This document shows positions 26,331 through 35,266 of a stretch of DNA of 64,000 nucleotides, piece by piece. Where the stretch lies: positions 186,001-250,000 of the forward strand of contig NZ_JIAV01000015.1 in NCBI RefSeq assembly GCF_000620645.1. The letters are read 5' to 3'. The notes under the pieces were generated by a model that saw only the letters and a list, made by a program, of their open reading frames with translations, searched no databases and was not told where the DNA came from. Source of the DNA: Nocardioides sp. URHA0032. GTDB lineage: Bacteria > Actinomycetota > Actinomycetes > Propionibacteriales > Nocardioidaceae. Every line of letters begins with the position of its first letter. Position 1 is the first letter of the stretch. The translations under genes were made by a program, and so were the position numbers.

Positions 26331-27338
26331 TCAACTGCTGTCGCGGACGACCAGACGGGTGGACAACATCCGTGCGGCGTGATCGCGCTCGGGCGCGGCC
26401 ATCGTCTCGAGCAGCAACGCCACCATCTCGCGGCCCATCCGCTCCGGGGACTGGTGCACCGTCGTGAGCGGTGGATGGGCCGACTGGGCGATCGGCGCGT
26501 CCTCGAAACCGACCACCGCGACGTTCTCCGGCACCCGTCGGCCGGCGTCGCGGAGCACCTGGAGGGCGCCGACCGCCATCAGGTCGTTCGCACAGAAGAC
26601 CGCGTCGAGGTCCGGCGCCCGCTCGAGCAGCGCCCGCATCGCGTCGGCGCCGCTCTGCTGCCCGAAGTCGCCACGCTCGACGAGCCGTTCGTCGACTGCG
26701 CGCCCGGCGGCGGCCAGCCCGGCGACGTACCCCTCGTAGCGCGAGCTGCCGGCGACCATGTCGGTCGGGCCGGCGATCGTGGCGATCCGGCTGCGGCCGC
26801 GCTCGACCAGGTGCGCCACCGCGAGGCCGGCGCCCTGCACGTTGTCGACGTCGACGGAGCCGTTCGCGACGTCCTCGCGGGGGCGGCCGCCGACCACCAC
26901 GGGTACGCCGTGCGCACGGATCCGCTCCGGCAGCTCGTCGTCGTCGTGGAGGGAGAGCAGCAGCACGCCGTCGACGTGCTGCCGGGTCAGGTAGCGGTCC
27001 AGCCCGCCGCGCCGCTCCGACGCCTGGGCGAGGAGCAGCACCAGCTGCCGGTCGGCCGCGCCGAGGGCGGACCCGATGCCGCGGACGATGCCGGCGAAGA
27101 ACGGCTCGCCGAAGACCCGCTCCTCCGACTCCGCGATCACCAGGGCGACGGTGTCGGTGCGGCGCTTGACGAGGGCCCGGGCCGCGGCGTTCGGGACGTA
27201 CCCGAGCTGCTCGATGGCCTCCTCGACCGCCTGCCGGGATCGCTCGGAGACCTTCTCGCCCCCGTTGATCACGCGGGACGCGGTGCCCCGGCCGACGCCG
27301 GCGAGGGCGGCGACCTGCTCGAGGGTCGGCTGGGTCAT
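26331..27338 (-). CDS. LacI-family transcriptional regulator, CebR-like
   Basis: A 335-residue repressor. The N-terminal helix-turn-helix and hinge read LEQVAALAGVGRGTASRVING and GYVPNAAARALVKRRTDTVALVI (about 6-70). A periplasmic-binding-protein-like sensor domain follows (HVDGVLLLSLHDDDELPERI, IATIAGPTDMVAGSSRYEGY, AVFCANDLMAVGALQVLRDAG). Binding of a sugar would release DNA. A site almost identical to the CebR operator lies 158 bp upstream, so cellobiose or another beta-glucoside is a reasonable ligand guess and autoregulation is likely. No sugar transporter or glycosidase is adjacent, so its regulon must lie elsewhere. Confidence 0.9.
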   Translation of the reverse strand: MTQPTLEQVAALAGVGRGTASRVINGGEKVSERSRQAVEEAIEQLGYVPNAAARALVKRRTDTVALVIAESEERVFGEPFFAGIVRGIGSALGAADRQLVLLLAQASERRGGLDRYLTRQHVDGVLLLSLHDDDELPERIRAHGVPVVVGGRPREDVANGSVDVDNVQGAGLAVAHLVERGRSRIATIAGPTDMVAGSSRYEGYVAGLAAAGRAVDERLVERGDFGQQSGADAMRALLERAPDLDAVFCANDLMAVGALQVLRDAGRRVPENVAVVGFEDAPIAQSAHPPLTTVHQSPERMGREMVALLLETMAAPERDHAARMLSTRLVVRDSS

Positions 27339-27360
27339 GGCGCCAGTATCCCGTCGAGCA

Positions 27361-27395
27361 GCGGGCCCGGGACGTCGAGGAGTTCCCGGGCCCGC
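27361..27395 (-). other. Strong hairpin upstream of the LacI gene
   Basis: Perfect 12-bp arms GCGGGCCCGGGA (27361-27372) and TCCCGGGCCCGC (27384-27395) around an 11-base loop. It lies 23 bp before the start codon and upstream of a possible -10 (GATACT, 6 bases from the ATG), so it may insulate the gene from upstream transcription or fold in a longer leader. Confidence 0.65.
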
Positions 27396-27495
27396 CACAC
27401 GGATGGGCCCGCCGCGGAACCGCCGTTCGCGGCAGGCACCCCCACACGTCCGGCCAGGGCCATCATGCGGTCCACCCCCGGTCGGTCGTGGTGAG

Positions 27496-27509
27496 TGGGA
27501 GCGTTCCCA
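27496..27509. promoter_or_regulatory. CebR-type LacI-family operator
   Basis: TGGGAGCGTTCCCA is one base off the 14-bp CebR operator TGGGAGCGCTCCCA. An outer GTGAG/CTCAC pair (27491-27495 and 27515-27519) adds to the symmetry. It lies in the 364-bp gap between the LacI gene and the divergent DGPF gene; apart from this operator, the 27361 hairpin and the ECF42 promoter, I see nothing else in the gap. Confidence 0.75.
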
Positions 27510-27635
27510 TTGCGCTCACTCTGGCCGCTGGCGACGACCCTGTCAAGGGCTCCGGAGCCGGTGGCCGAACGGCACGTCGACGTCCATCCCGAACGCCTCA
27601 CGCGTCCGTTCGGGCAGGTCCGGGTGAACGGCAGC

Positions 27636-27662
27636 TGTCGATTCTGTCGGGCCTCGCCCGTC
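27636..27662 (+). promoter_or_regulatory. Candidate ECF42-dependent promoter
   Basis: TGTCGA (27636-27641), a 17-bp spacer and CGTC (27659-27662) match the -35 TGTCGA and -10 CG[AT]C reported for ECF42 sigma factors. It precedes the DGPF-ECF42 gene pair with about 40 bp of leader. Confidence 0.65.
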
Positions 27663-27702
27663 ATCGCGGTGACAGACTCATCCCACGTCGAGAGGAACCA
27701 CC

Positions 27703-28056
27703 ATGACCACCTACGCCGTTCTCCTCCCCGGTGACGAAGCCACCTGGGAGTCCGCCTCCGAGGAGCAGCGCGCCGCGATGTACGCCCGGCACGGCGAGTT
27801 CGCCCGGCTCCTCGGGGAGCGCGGTCACCAGGTGACCGGCGGCGCCGAGCTCACGCACTCGCGCAACGCCAAGGTCGTCCGTGCCAGCGGCGTCACCGAC
27901 GGGCCGTACGCCGAGACCGTCGAGCAGCTCACGGGCTTCTACCTGGTCGAGACCGACGACCTGGACGACCTGCTCGAGGTCGTGCGCGTGCTGGCCGGCA
28001 CCGACGGCGCGATCGAGGTGCGCGCGACCGTCGACAACAACGGAGGCGCCGCCTGA
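27703..28056 (+). CDS. DGPF/YCII-domain protein
   Basis: A 117-residue YciI-like protein. The family motif reads VTDGPYAETVEQLTGFYLVE (about 64-83). The ferredoxin-like fold is complete, running from TTYAVLLPGD to GTDGAIEVRATVD. DGPF proteins are the conserved genomic partners and targets of ECF42 sigma factors, and the next gene encodes one. GAGGA precedes the ATG. The biochemical role of DGPF proteins is not established; a dehydratase- or oxygenase-like or detoxifying role has been proposed for YciI relatives. Confidence 0.92.
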   Translation: MTTYAVLLPGDEATWESASEEQRAAMYARHGEFARLLGERGHQVTGGAELTHSRNAKVVRASGVTDGPYAETVEQLTGFYLVETDDLDDLLEVVRVLAGTDGAIEVRATVDNNGGAA

Positions 28057-28076
28057 CCGAGGAACAGCTCGCCGCG

Positions 28077-29252
28077 GTGCTGCGGGACGAGTGGGGCCGG
28101 TTGCTGGCCCTGCTGGTCGCGCAGTTCCGCCGGCTCGATCTCGCCGAGGACGGCCTCGCCGACGCCTTCGAGGCCGCCGCGCGGACCTGGACGGTGCCGC
28201 CGGACAACCCGCCCGCGTGGCTGCTCACCGCTGCCCGCCGGCGGATCGTCGACCGGCTGCGCAGCGAGGGCGTCGCGGCCCGGAAGCTGCCGATGCTCGC
28301 GGTCGAGGCGTCGGTGCAGGAGGAGGCGCAGGCGTTCATGGCAGATGCCGGTGAGACCGTGGTCGACGAGCGGCTGCGCCTGGTCCTGCTCTGCGCGCAC
28401 CCGTCGCTGCCGCGGGAGTCGGCGGCGGCCCTGACGCTCCGGCTGGTGCTGGGCGTGCCGACCGACGACATCGCGCGGCTGTTCCTGGTGCCGACGCCCA
28501 CGATGGCCGCCCGGCTGACCCGAGCGCGCAAGAGGCTCGCCGGCGAGTCGTTCGCCGTACCCGGTGACCTGGCTCCTCGGGTGGCGGTGGTGGCCGACGT
28601 CGCCTACCTGGCGTTCACGACCGGCTACGCGCCCGGCTCGGGCCCCGACGTGCTGCGCGCGGACGTGGCCGGCGAGGCGATCCGGCTGGTGCAGGTGCTG
28701 CGTTCCGTGCTGTCGTACGTGGACACCGAGCTGGACGCGCTGCTCGCGCTGATGCTGCTCCAGCACTCGCGCCGGGACGCCCGGGTGGACGGTGACCGGC
28801 TGGTGCTGCTGCCGGACCAGGACCGCAGCCGCTGGCACACCGCCGAGATCAGCGCCGCGCTCGACCTGCTGCGGCCGTGGGTCGACGCGGCACCCTCGCC
28901 GTACCTCCTCCAGGCGCTGGTCGCGGCCGAGCACGCGATCGCGCCGACCGCCTCCGCGACGGCCTGGGACCGGATCGCGGCGCGCTACGAGGAGCTCGAG
29001 GAGCTCACCGGCTCGCCGGTCGTCCGGCTCAACCGCGCGGTCGCGGTCGCCGAGGCGTCCGGCCCGGCCGCGGGGCTCGCGCTGCTCGACGGGCTGGTGC
29101 TCCCCGGCCACCGGCTGCCCGCCACCCGCGCCGAGCTGCTCACCCGGCTCGGTCGGTCCGCCGAGGCCGGCACGGCGTACGACGAAGCCATCGGCCGCTG
29201 CTCGAACCTCGCCGAGCGCGCCCACCTCATCGAGCGCCGCGCCCAGCTGTGA
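28077..29252 (+). CDS. ECF42-group RNA polymerase sigma factor with long C-terminal extension
   Basis: A 391-residue sigma factor. Regions 2 and 4 occupy about the first 165 residues (LLVAQFRRLDLAEDGLADAFEAAARTW; LTLRLVLGVPTDDIARLFLVPTPTMAARLTRARKRL). A C-terminal extension of more than 200 residues is made of helical, TPR-like repeats and ends with GTAYDEAIGRCSNLAERAHLIERRAQL, which matches the conserved ECF42 tail pattern. This extension is thought to replace an anti-sigma factor. The GTG at 28077 is the first conventional start after the DGPF stop (28056); a CTG start overlapping that stop cannot be excluded. Confidence 0.9.
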   Translation: MLRDEWGRLLALLVAQFRRLDLAEDGLADAFEAAARTWTVPPDNPPAWLLTAARRRIVDRLRSEGVAARKLPMLAVEASVQEEAQAFMADAGETVVDERLRLVLLCAHPSLPRESAAALTLRLVLGVPTDDIARLFLVPTPTMAARLTRARKRLAGESFAVPGDLAPRVAVVADVAYLAFTTGYAPGSGPDVLRADVAGEAIRLVQVLRSVLSYVDTELDALLALMLLQHSRRDARVDGDRLVLLPDQDRSRWHTAEISAALDLLRPWVDAAPSPYLLQALVAAEHAIAPTASATAWDRIAARYEELEELTGSPVVRLNRAVAVAEASGPAAGLALLDGLVLPGHRLPATRAELLTRLGRSAEAGTAYDEAIGRCSNLAERAHLIERRAQL

Positions 29253-29259
29253 CGCGGGA

Positions 29260-29538
29260 TCAGCAGCCGCCCGCGACCGCCGGGATCACCGAGATCTGGG
29301 TGCCGTCGGGCGTGGGCGTGGCCAGGTTGTCGAGGAAACGCACGTCGTCGTTGTCGACGTAGACGTTGACGAACCTGCGCAGCTCGCCGGACTCGTCGAG
29401 GATCCGGCCCTTGATGCCGCTGTAGTTCCCGTCGAGGTCGTCGAGAACCTCGGCGAGGGTCGCGCCCGAGGCGGTGACCTCGGACTCGCCCCCGGTGTAG
29501 GTGCGCAGGATGGTCGGGATCCGGACGGAGACTGACAT
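29260..29538 (-). CDS. cysO: CysO/MoaD-like sulfur-carrier protein with C-terminal GGC
   Basis: A 92-residue beta-grasp protein close to Mycobacterium CysO: VRIPTILRTYTGGESEVTASG, FVNVYVDNDDVRFLDNLAT and a C-terminus ending in SVIPAVAGGC. In CysO a bare terminal Gly-Gly is thiocarboxylated and donates sulfur to phosphoserine to make cysteine. Here the gene encodes one more residue, Cys, after the GG, confirmed base by base at 29260-29271. It would need trimming, or the tail mimics the CysO-Cys adduct. It follows thrC by 11 bp; there is no cysM or Mec protease gene here. Only 7 bp separates it from the convergent ECF42 gene. Confidence 0.88.
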   Translation of the reverse strand: MSVSVRIPTILRTYTGGESEVTASGATLAEVLDDLDGNYSGIKGRILDESGELRRFVNVYVDNDDVRFLDNLATPTPDGTQISVIPAVAGGC

Positions 29539-29549
29539 GCGAGTCCCTT

Positions 29550-30818
29550 TCAGGCGAGGCCGGTGGCGGCGAAGGCGGCGTACGTCGGTGCGATGGTGGC
29601 CGCCGGGGCGACCGAGCCGGAGACGGCGTCGAGGGTCTTGAGCCCGTGGCCGGTGTTGATGACGACGGTCTCGAGGGACGCGTCGAGCTGGCCGGTCTCG
29701 ACGAGCTTCTTGAGTACGGCGACCGTCGTACCGCCGGCGGTCTCGGTGAAGATGCCCTCGGTGCGGGCCAGCAGCACGATGCCCTCGCGGACCTGGTCGT
29801 CGGTGACGTCCTCGACCGCGCCGCCGGTCCCGCGGCAGATGTCGAGCACGTAGATGCCGTCGGCGGGGTTGCCGATCGCGAGGCTCTTGGCGATGGTGTC
29901 CGGCTTGACCGGCCGGATCGCGTCGACGCCGGCCTTGTAGGCGACGGAGACCGGCGAGCAGCCCTCGGCCTGCGCGCCGAAGACCCGGTACGGCTTGTCC
30001 TCGACCAGGCCGAGCGCGATCAGCTCCTGGAACGCCTTGTGCACCTTGGTCAGCTGCGAGCCGCTCGCGACCGGGATCACGATCTGGTCCGGCAGCCGCC
30101 AGCCGAGCTGCTCGGCGATCTCGTAGCCCAGGGTCTTCGATCCCTCGGCGTAGTACGGGCGGACGTTGACGTTCACGAACGCCCAGCCGTCCTCCTCGCC
30201 GGCGATCTCCGAGGCGAGCTTGTTCACGTCGTCGTAGTTGCCGTCGACCGCGACCAGCGAGTCGGTGAAGACCGCGCTGTTGACCTGCTTGGGCTGCTCG
30301 AGGTTGCTCGGGATGAACACGACGGTCTTGATGCCGGCGCGGGCGCCCGCGGCGGCGACGGCGTTCGCGAGGTTGCCGGTCGAGGGGCAGGCGAAGACCT
30401 TGGCGTGCAGCTCGCGAGCGGCGCTCAGCGCGCAGGCGACCACCCGGTCCTTGAAGGAGTTGGTGGGGTTGGTGGAGTCGTCCTTCACCCACAGGTCGGC
30501 GATGCCGAGCTCGGCGCCGAGGTTGTCCGCCTTGAGGAGCCGGGTGAAGCCGGGCTCCATGTTCGGGCTCTGCTCGATGTCGGACGGGACCGGCAGCAGC
30601 GCCTTGTAGCGCCAGATGTTCGCGGGTCCGGCCTCGATCTGCTCGCGGGTGACCTCGCCGAACTCGTAGGCGATCTCCAGCGGGCCGAAGCACTCCGGAC
30701 ACGCGTAGAAGGGCCCGAGGTCGACCCGGTGGCCGCACTCGCGGCAGGACAGGGCGACGGCGTTGCCGAACGCGCCCTCACGGGTGGTGGATGCCTTCTC
30801 GACGACAGCGGCGCTCAT
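29550..30818 (-). CDS. thrC: Threonine synthase
   Basis: A 422-residue PLP enzyme that converts O-phosphohomoserine to threonine. The N-terminus carries a four-cysteine zinc-ribbon-like element (C25, C28, C40, C43: SCRECG..YACPEC), then the PLP lysine in STNPTNSFKDR (about 101-111) and the phosphate loop VIPVASGSQLTK. Length fits the monomeric actinobacterial type. AGGAGG precedes the ATG. A SAM riboswitch occupies the leader. The gene is followed by a CysO-like sulfur carrier, so the unit links threonine and sulfur-amino-acid metabolism at the O-phosphohomoserine branch point. Confidence 0.95.
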   Translation of the reverse strand: MSAAVVEKASTTREGAFGNAVALSCRECGHRVDLGPFYACPECFGPLEIAYEFGEVTREQIEAGPANIWRYKALLPVPSDIEQSPNMEPGFTRLLKADNLGAELGIADLWVKDDSTNPTNSFKDRVVACALSAARELHAKVFACPSTGNLANAVAAAGARAGIKTVVFIPSNLEQPKQVNSAVFTDSLVAVDGNYDDVNKLASEIAGEEDGWAFVNVNVRPYYAEGSKTLGYEIAEQLGWRLPDQIVIPVASGSQLTKVHKAFQELIALGLVEDKPYRVFGAQAEGCSPVSVAYKAGVDAIRPVKPDTIAKSLAIGNPADGIYVLDICRGTGGAVEDVTDDQVREGIVLLARTEGIFTETAGGTTVAVLKKLVETGQLDASLETVVINTGHGLKTLDAVSGSVAPAATIAPTYAAFAATGLA

Positions 30819-30829
30819 GAGTCCTCCTT

Positions 30830-30971
30830 CTCATCTTCCCCGGCTGCGACGGTCGCGCCGGGCGGAATTGGCACCGTTTCCGCGAACCGCTTCCCGATGT
30901 TCCGGGCGGCGGAGGCTCGCGGCGGTTGCCGGGACTTCACAGGGCCGTATCCCTCTGTCCCTCTGGATGAG
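30830..30971 (-). ncRNA. SAM-I (S-box) riboswitch in the thrC leader
   Basis: Read on the minus strand: a closing helix CTCATC (30966-30971) with GATGAG (30830-30835); then AGAGGGA..ACGGCCCTGTGAAG, the conserved CCCGGCAACC, a variable arm, GGTGCCAATTCC, a GC-rich hairpin (CCGGC..GCCGG) and GGGGAAGATGAG. The order and conserved bases match the S-box aptamer. The 3' strand of the closing helix runs straight into AAGGAGG, the thrC Shine-Dalgarno, and there is no terminator in between, so control is probably at translation. SAM-IV shares some of these motifs and is the alternative class. Confidence 0.87.
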
Positions 30972-30980
30972 CTGTCAGGA

Positions 30981-30986
30981 ACTGTA
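30981..30986 (-). promoter_or_regulatory. -10 box of the riboswitch-thrC-cysO operon
   Basis: TACAGT on the minus strand. Transcription would start about 7 bases on, immediately before the riboswitch closing helix. The rest of the 290-bp lon-thrC gap holds only this, the riboswitch and the lon hairpin. Confidence 0.65.
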
Positions 30987-31041
30987 CGCGGGCCGTCTCA
31001 GCATGTGCACACCGCATCCGCATGCTGGACGTGCGAACGCG

Positions 31042-31102
31042 GTAGTCCCTGCCGAAAATGTCGTCGACACGGCGTGTCGAGAGCATTTTGGGCAGGGACT
31101 AC
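31042..31102 (-). repeat. 61-bp palindromic repeat forming a hairpin after lon
   Basis: A 19-bp outer stem with one mismatch (31042-31060 with 31084-31102; GTAGTCCCTGCC and GGCAGGGACTAC ends), a 3x3 internal loop, and a 7-bp inner stem TCGACAC/GTGTCGA with a GGC loop. It begins 8 bp past the lon stop and can act as its terminator. The same 61-bp element occurs inside coxG (10766-10826), so it is a dispersed repeat. Confidence 0.9.
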
Positions 31103-31109
31103 GCGGACG

Positions 31110-33431
<2,322 letters not shown>

Positions 33432-33485
33432 GCCTCCAGAACGCCCCGGGTGCGGCCGGTGTTCCGGAGAGGCCCTCCTGTTCGC

Positions 33486-34325
33486 TCAGGACGAACGCGC
33501 GTCGGCCGTGAGCCGCCGGAGCAGGTCGAGCACTCCTTCTGGTCCGCGGACCACGACATCGGCGCGCTCGGCCAGCGCGCTCACCTCGTCGGAGGCCGAG
33601 CAGACCAGCAGCGTCGGCATCCCCTCCTTGGCCAGGGCGGCGACCGCCTCGAACGCCTCGACGTCGCCGAGGTCGTCGCCGGCGAAGAGGAACGCACCGG
33701 CGCCCACCTCCTCGACCAGCGCCTCCACGGCCCGACCCTTGTCCATGCCGGGCGCCCGCACCTCGATCACGTTCCGGCCGGGCTCGAGGACCAGCCCGTT
33801 GCGGTCCGCGAGGTCGCGCAGGGGCCCGAGCAGCCGCTGGAACGCCGCGTCGGGATCGGCCATCCGCCGGGTGTGCACCGCGTGGGCGAGGCCCTTGTCC
33901 TCGACCCAGGCGTCCGCGGCGTCGGCGTTGCGGAGCGTGCGCGGGAGGTCCCGCAGGAACGTCGCCAGCCCCTGCGGCGGCCGGGGCGAGACGATCCGGC
34001 GGCGGGTCGAGCTCCACCGCTCGTTGCCGTACTGCCCGAACAGGTAGAGCTCCTTGCCGTGGTCGCCGATGGTGTTGCCGACCGCCTCCAGCCCGCCGAG
34101 GTCGAGGGCCTGGCGCGCGGGGCGCCCGGTGATCACCGCGACGGCGGCGACCACGTCGGCGAGGTCGACGAGGACGTCGCCCGCCTCCGCGTGGATGTGC
34201 GCGCGCTCCGGGTCGTCCACGATCGGGGCGAGTGTCCCGTCGAAGTCGAGTCCGACGACCGCCCGGTCGGCGGCGCGCACGAGCGCGGCGTACTTGTGCT
34301 CCCCCTCGGGCGAGGTGAACTCCAT
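33486..34325 (-). CDS. otsB: Trehalose-6-phosphate phosphatase
   Basis: A 279-residue HAD-superfamily phosphatase that removes phosphate from trehalose-6-phosphate, the second step of OtsAB trehalose synthesis. The nucleophile motif is GLDFDGTLAPIVDDPE (about 25-40), motif II is VAVITGRPA, and motif IV is FAGDDLGDVEAF. The partner otsA is in this window at 38322-39761 on the other strand, so the pathway is complete but split. GGGAGG is immediately before the ATG. Confidence 0.94.
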   Translation of the reverse strand: MEFTSPEGEHKYAALVRAADRAVVGLDFDGTLAPIVDDPERAHIHAEAGDVLVDLADVVAAVAVITGRPARQALDLGGLEAVGNTIGDHGKELYLFGQYGNERWSSTRRRIVSPRPPQGLATFLRDLPRTLRNADAADAWVEDKGLAHAVHTRRMADPDAAFQRLLGPLRDLADRNGLVLEPGRNVIEVRAPGMDKGRAVEALVEEVGAGAFLFAGDDLGDVEAFEAVAALAKEGMPTLLVCSASDEVSALAERADVVVRGPEGVLDLLRRLTADARSS

Positions 34326-34354
34326 GCCTCCCAGCCTGTCACCCGGAGGTGAGG

Positions 34355-34867
34355 TCAGGACAGCGGCCCCGTGAGGATCACGGTCAGCCGGTCGAGCCGC
34401 ATCGGGTCGACGGCGGGGGCGGTGCGCTTGATGCCCAGGTCGAGGGCGAGCTGCTTCGCGGCGGCCTTGAGCTTGGCCGGGTAGTACACCGTCGTCGCCG
34501 GGATGGTGCCGTACCAGTTGTCGGAGCCGACGACCTGCCAGCCGATCCCCGTGGCCCGCTCGCCGACCTGTCCGGCGAGGCCGGTGATGCCGGAGTTGTT
34601 GTAGACCTCGACGTAGACCTTGCCGCGCTGCACCTTCGGCGGCTGCGGCTTCGGATCCTTCGACGGGGTGAACGTCGGGGACGGCGTCCCGGTCGGGGTG
34701 CCGGTCGGGGTGCCGGTCGGAGTGTCGGAGACGGTGGTGACCTCGCGCTCGGTCGGCTCCGCGCCTCGGGTCGCGACGAAGGCGATGCCGGCCATCGCCA
34801 CGGCGATCACGCTGAGCATCACGACCGGGGACGGCATCGCGACGCCGCGCTGGTTGCGGGTGCGCAC
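34355..34867 (-). CDS. LytR C-terminal domain protein, membrane-anchored
   Basis: A 170-residue protein with a short cytoplasmic N-terminus, one membrane helix (about 12-33, PVVMLSVIAVAMAGIAFVA), a Thr/Pro linker with GTPT repeats (about 48-75), and a LytR_C domain (about 80-165, KVYVEVYNNSGITGLAGQV, GWQVVGSDNWYG). It lacks the catalytic LCP domain that attaches polymers to the wall, so it is probably a cell-wall-facing accessory. GTG start; the upstream DUF3263 gene ends 1 bp before it. Confidence 0.9.
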   Translation of the reverse strand: MRTRNQRGVAMPSPVVMLSVIAVAMAGIAFVATRGAEPTEREVTTVSDTPTGTPTGTPTGTPSPTFTPSKDPKPQPPKVQRGKVYVEVYNNSGITGLAGQVGERATGIGWQVVGSDNWYGTIPATTVYYPAKLKAAAKQLALDLGIKRTAPAVDPMRLDRLTVILTGPLS

Positions 34868-34868
34868 C

Positions 34869-35162
34869 TCAGACCTCGAAGCCCAGGCGGCGCGCCGACC
34901 GCTGGCGCTGGCGGGCGGAGCGGAGCCGACGCAGCCGGCGGACCAGCAGGGGGTCCGCCTCGAGCGCCTCGGGGCGGTCGATCAGGGCGTTGAGGACCTG
35001 GTAGTACCGCGTCGAGGACATGTCGAACTTCTCCCGGACCGCGGTCTCCTTCGCGCCGGCGTACTTCCACCACTGGCGCTCGAAGTCGAGGATCTCGCGG
35101 TCGCGGTCGCTCAACGCCGGCGTGGCGTCGGCAGCGCCACCGAGAGCGTTCGCGGCGTCCAT
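34869..35162 (-). CDS. DUF3263 protein
   Basis: A 97-residue actinobacterial protein of unknown function. The core LSDRDREILDFERQWWKYAGAKETAVREKF and SSTRYYQVLNALIDRPEAL resembles a small helix-turn-helix, and the C-terminus is very basic (RRLRRLRSARQRQRSARRLG), so nucleic-acid binding is plausible. The ATG at 35162 has GGAGG 8 bases upstream and is preferred to a GTG at 35180. It is co-transcribed with the LytR_C gene, 1 bp downstream, the usual pairing of these two families. Confidence 0.92.
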   Translation of the reverse strand: MDAANALGGAADATPALSDRDREILDFERQWWKYAGAKETAVREKFDMSSTRYYQVLNALIDRPEALEADPLLVRRLRRLRSARQRQRSARRLGFEV

Positions 35163-35204
35163 GCGGTCCTCCGGGATCACGTCCTACAAAGCAGGTCAGG
35201 CTTC

Positions 35205-35210
35205 ACTGTA
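35205..35210 (-). promoter_or_regulatory. -10 box of the DUF3263-LytR_C operon
   Basis: TACAGT on the minus strand, about 42 bases before the ATG at 35162. Unlike many neighbours this mRNA should carry a leader with a Shine-Dalgarno. Confidence 0.45.
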
Positions 35211-35254
35211 GGTGACGAACCACAACGATGTCATTCGCCTCGCGGGCGCGTCGC

Positions 35255-35260
35255 TAGTCT
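35255..35260 (+). promoter_or_regulatory. -10 box of the Gfo/Idh/MocA gene (leaderless)
   Basis: TAGTCT, 6 bases before the ATG at 35267. Confidence 0.6.
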
Positions 35261-35266
35261 CGCCCC

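Noticed and set aside
30830..30971. SAM-IV riboswitch class
   Set aside because: The aptamer has the S-box order with the CCCGGCAACC and GAAGATGAG ends and a hairpin before the closing helix; SAM-IV remains possible but is less supported without a covariance search.
34640..34740. Short tandem repeat (GTPT-coding) in the LytR_C gene as a phase-variable tract
   Set aside because: It is only a few in-frame 12-bp units encoding a Thr/Pro linker, common in wall-facing proteins; length change would not shift the frame.
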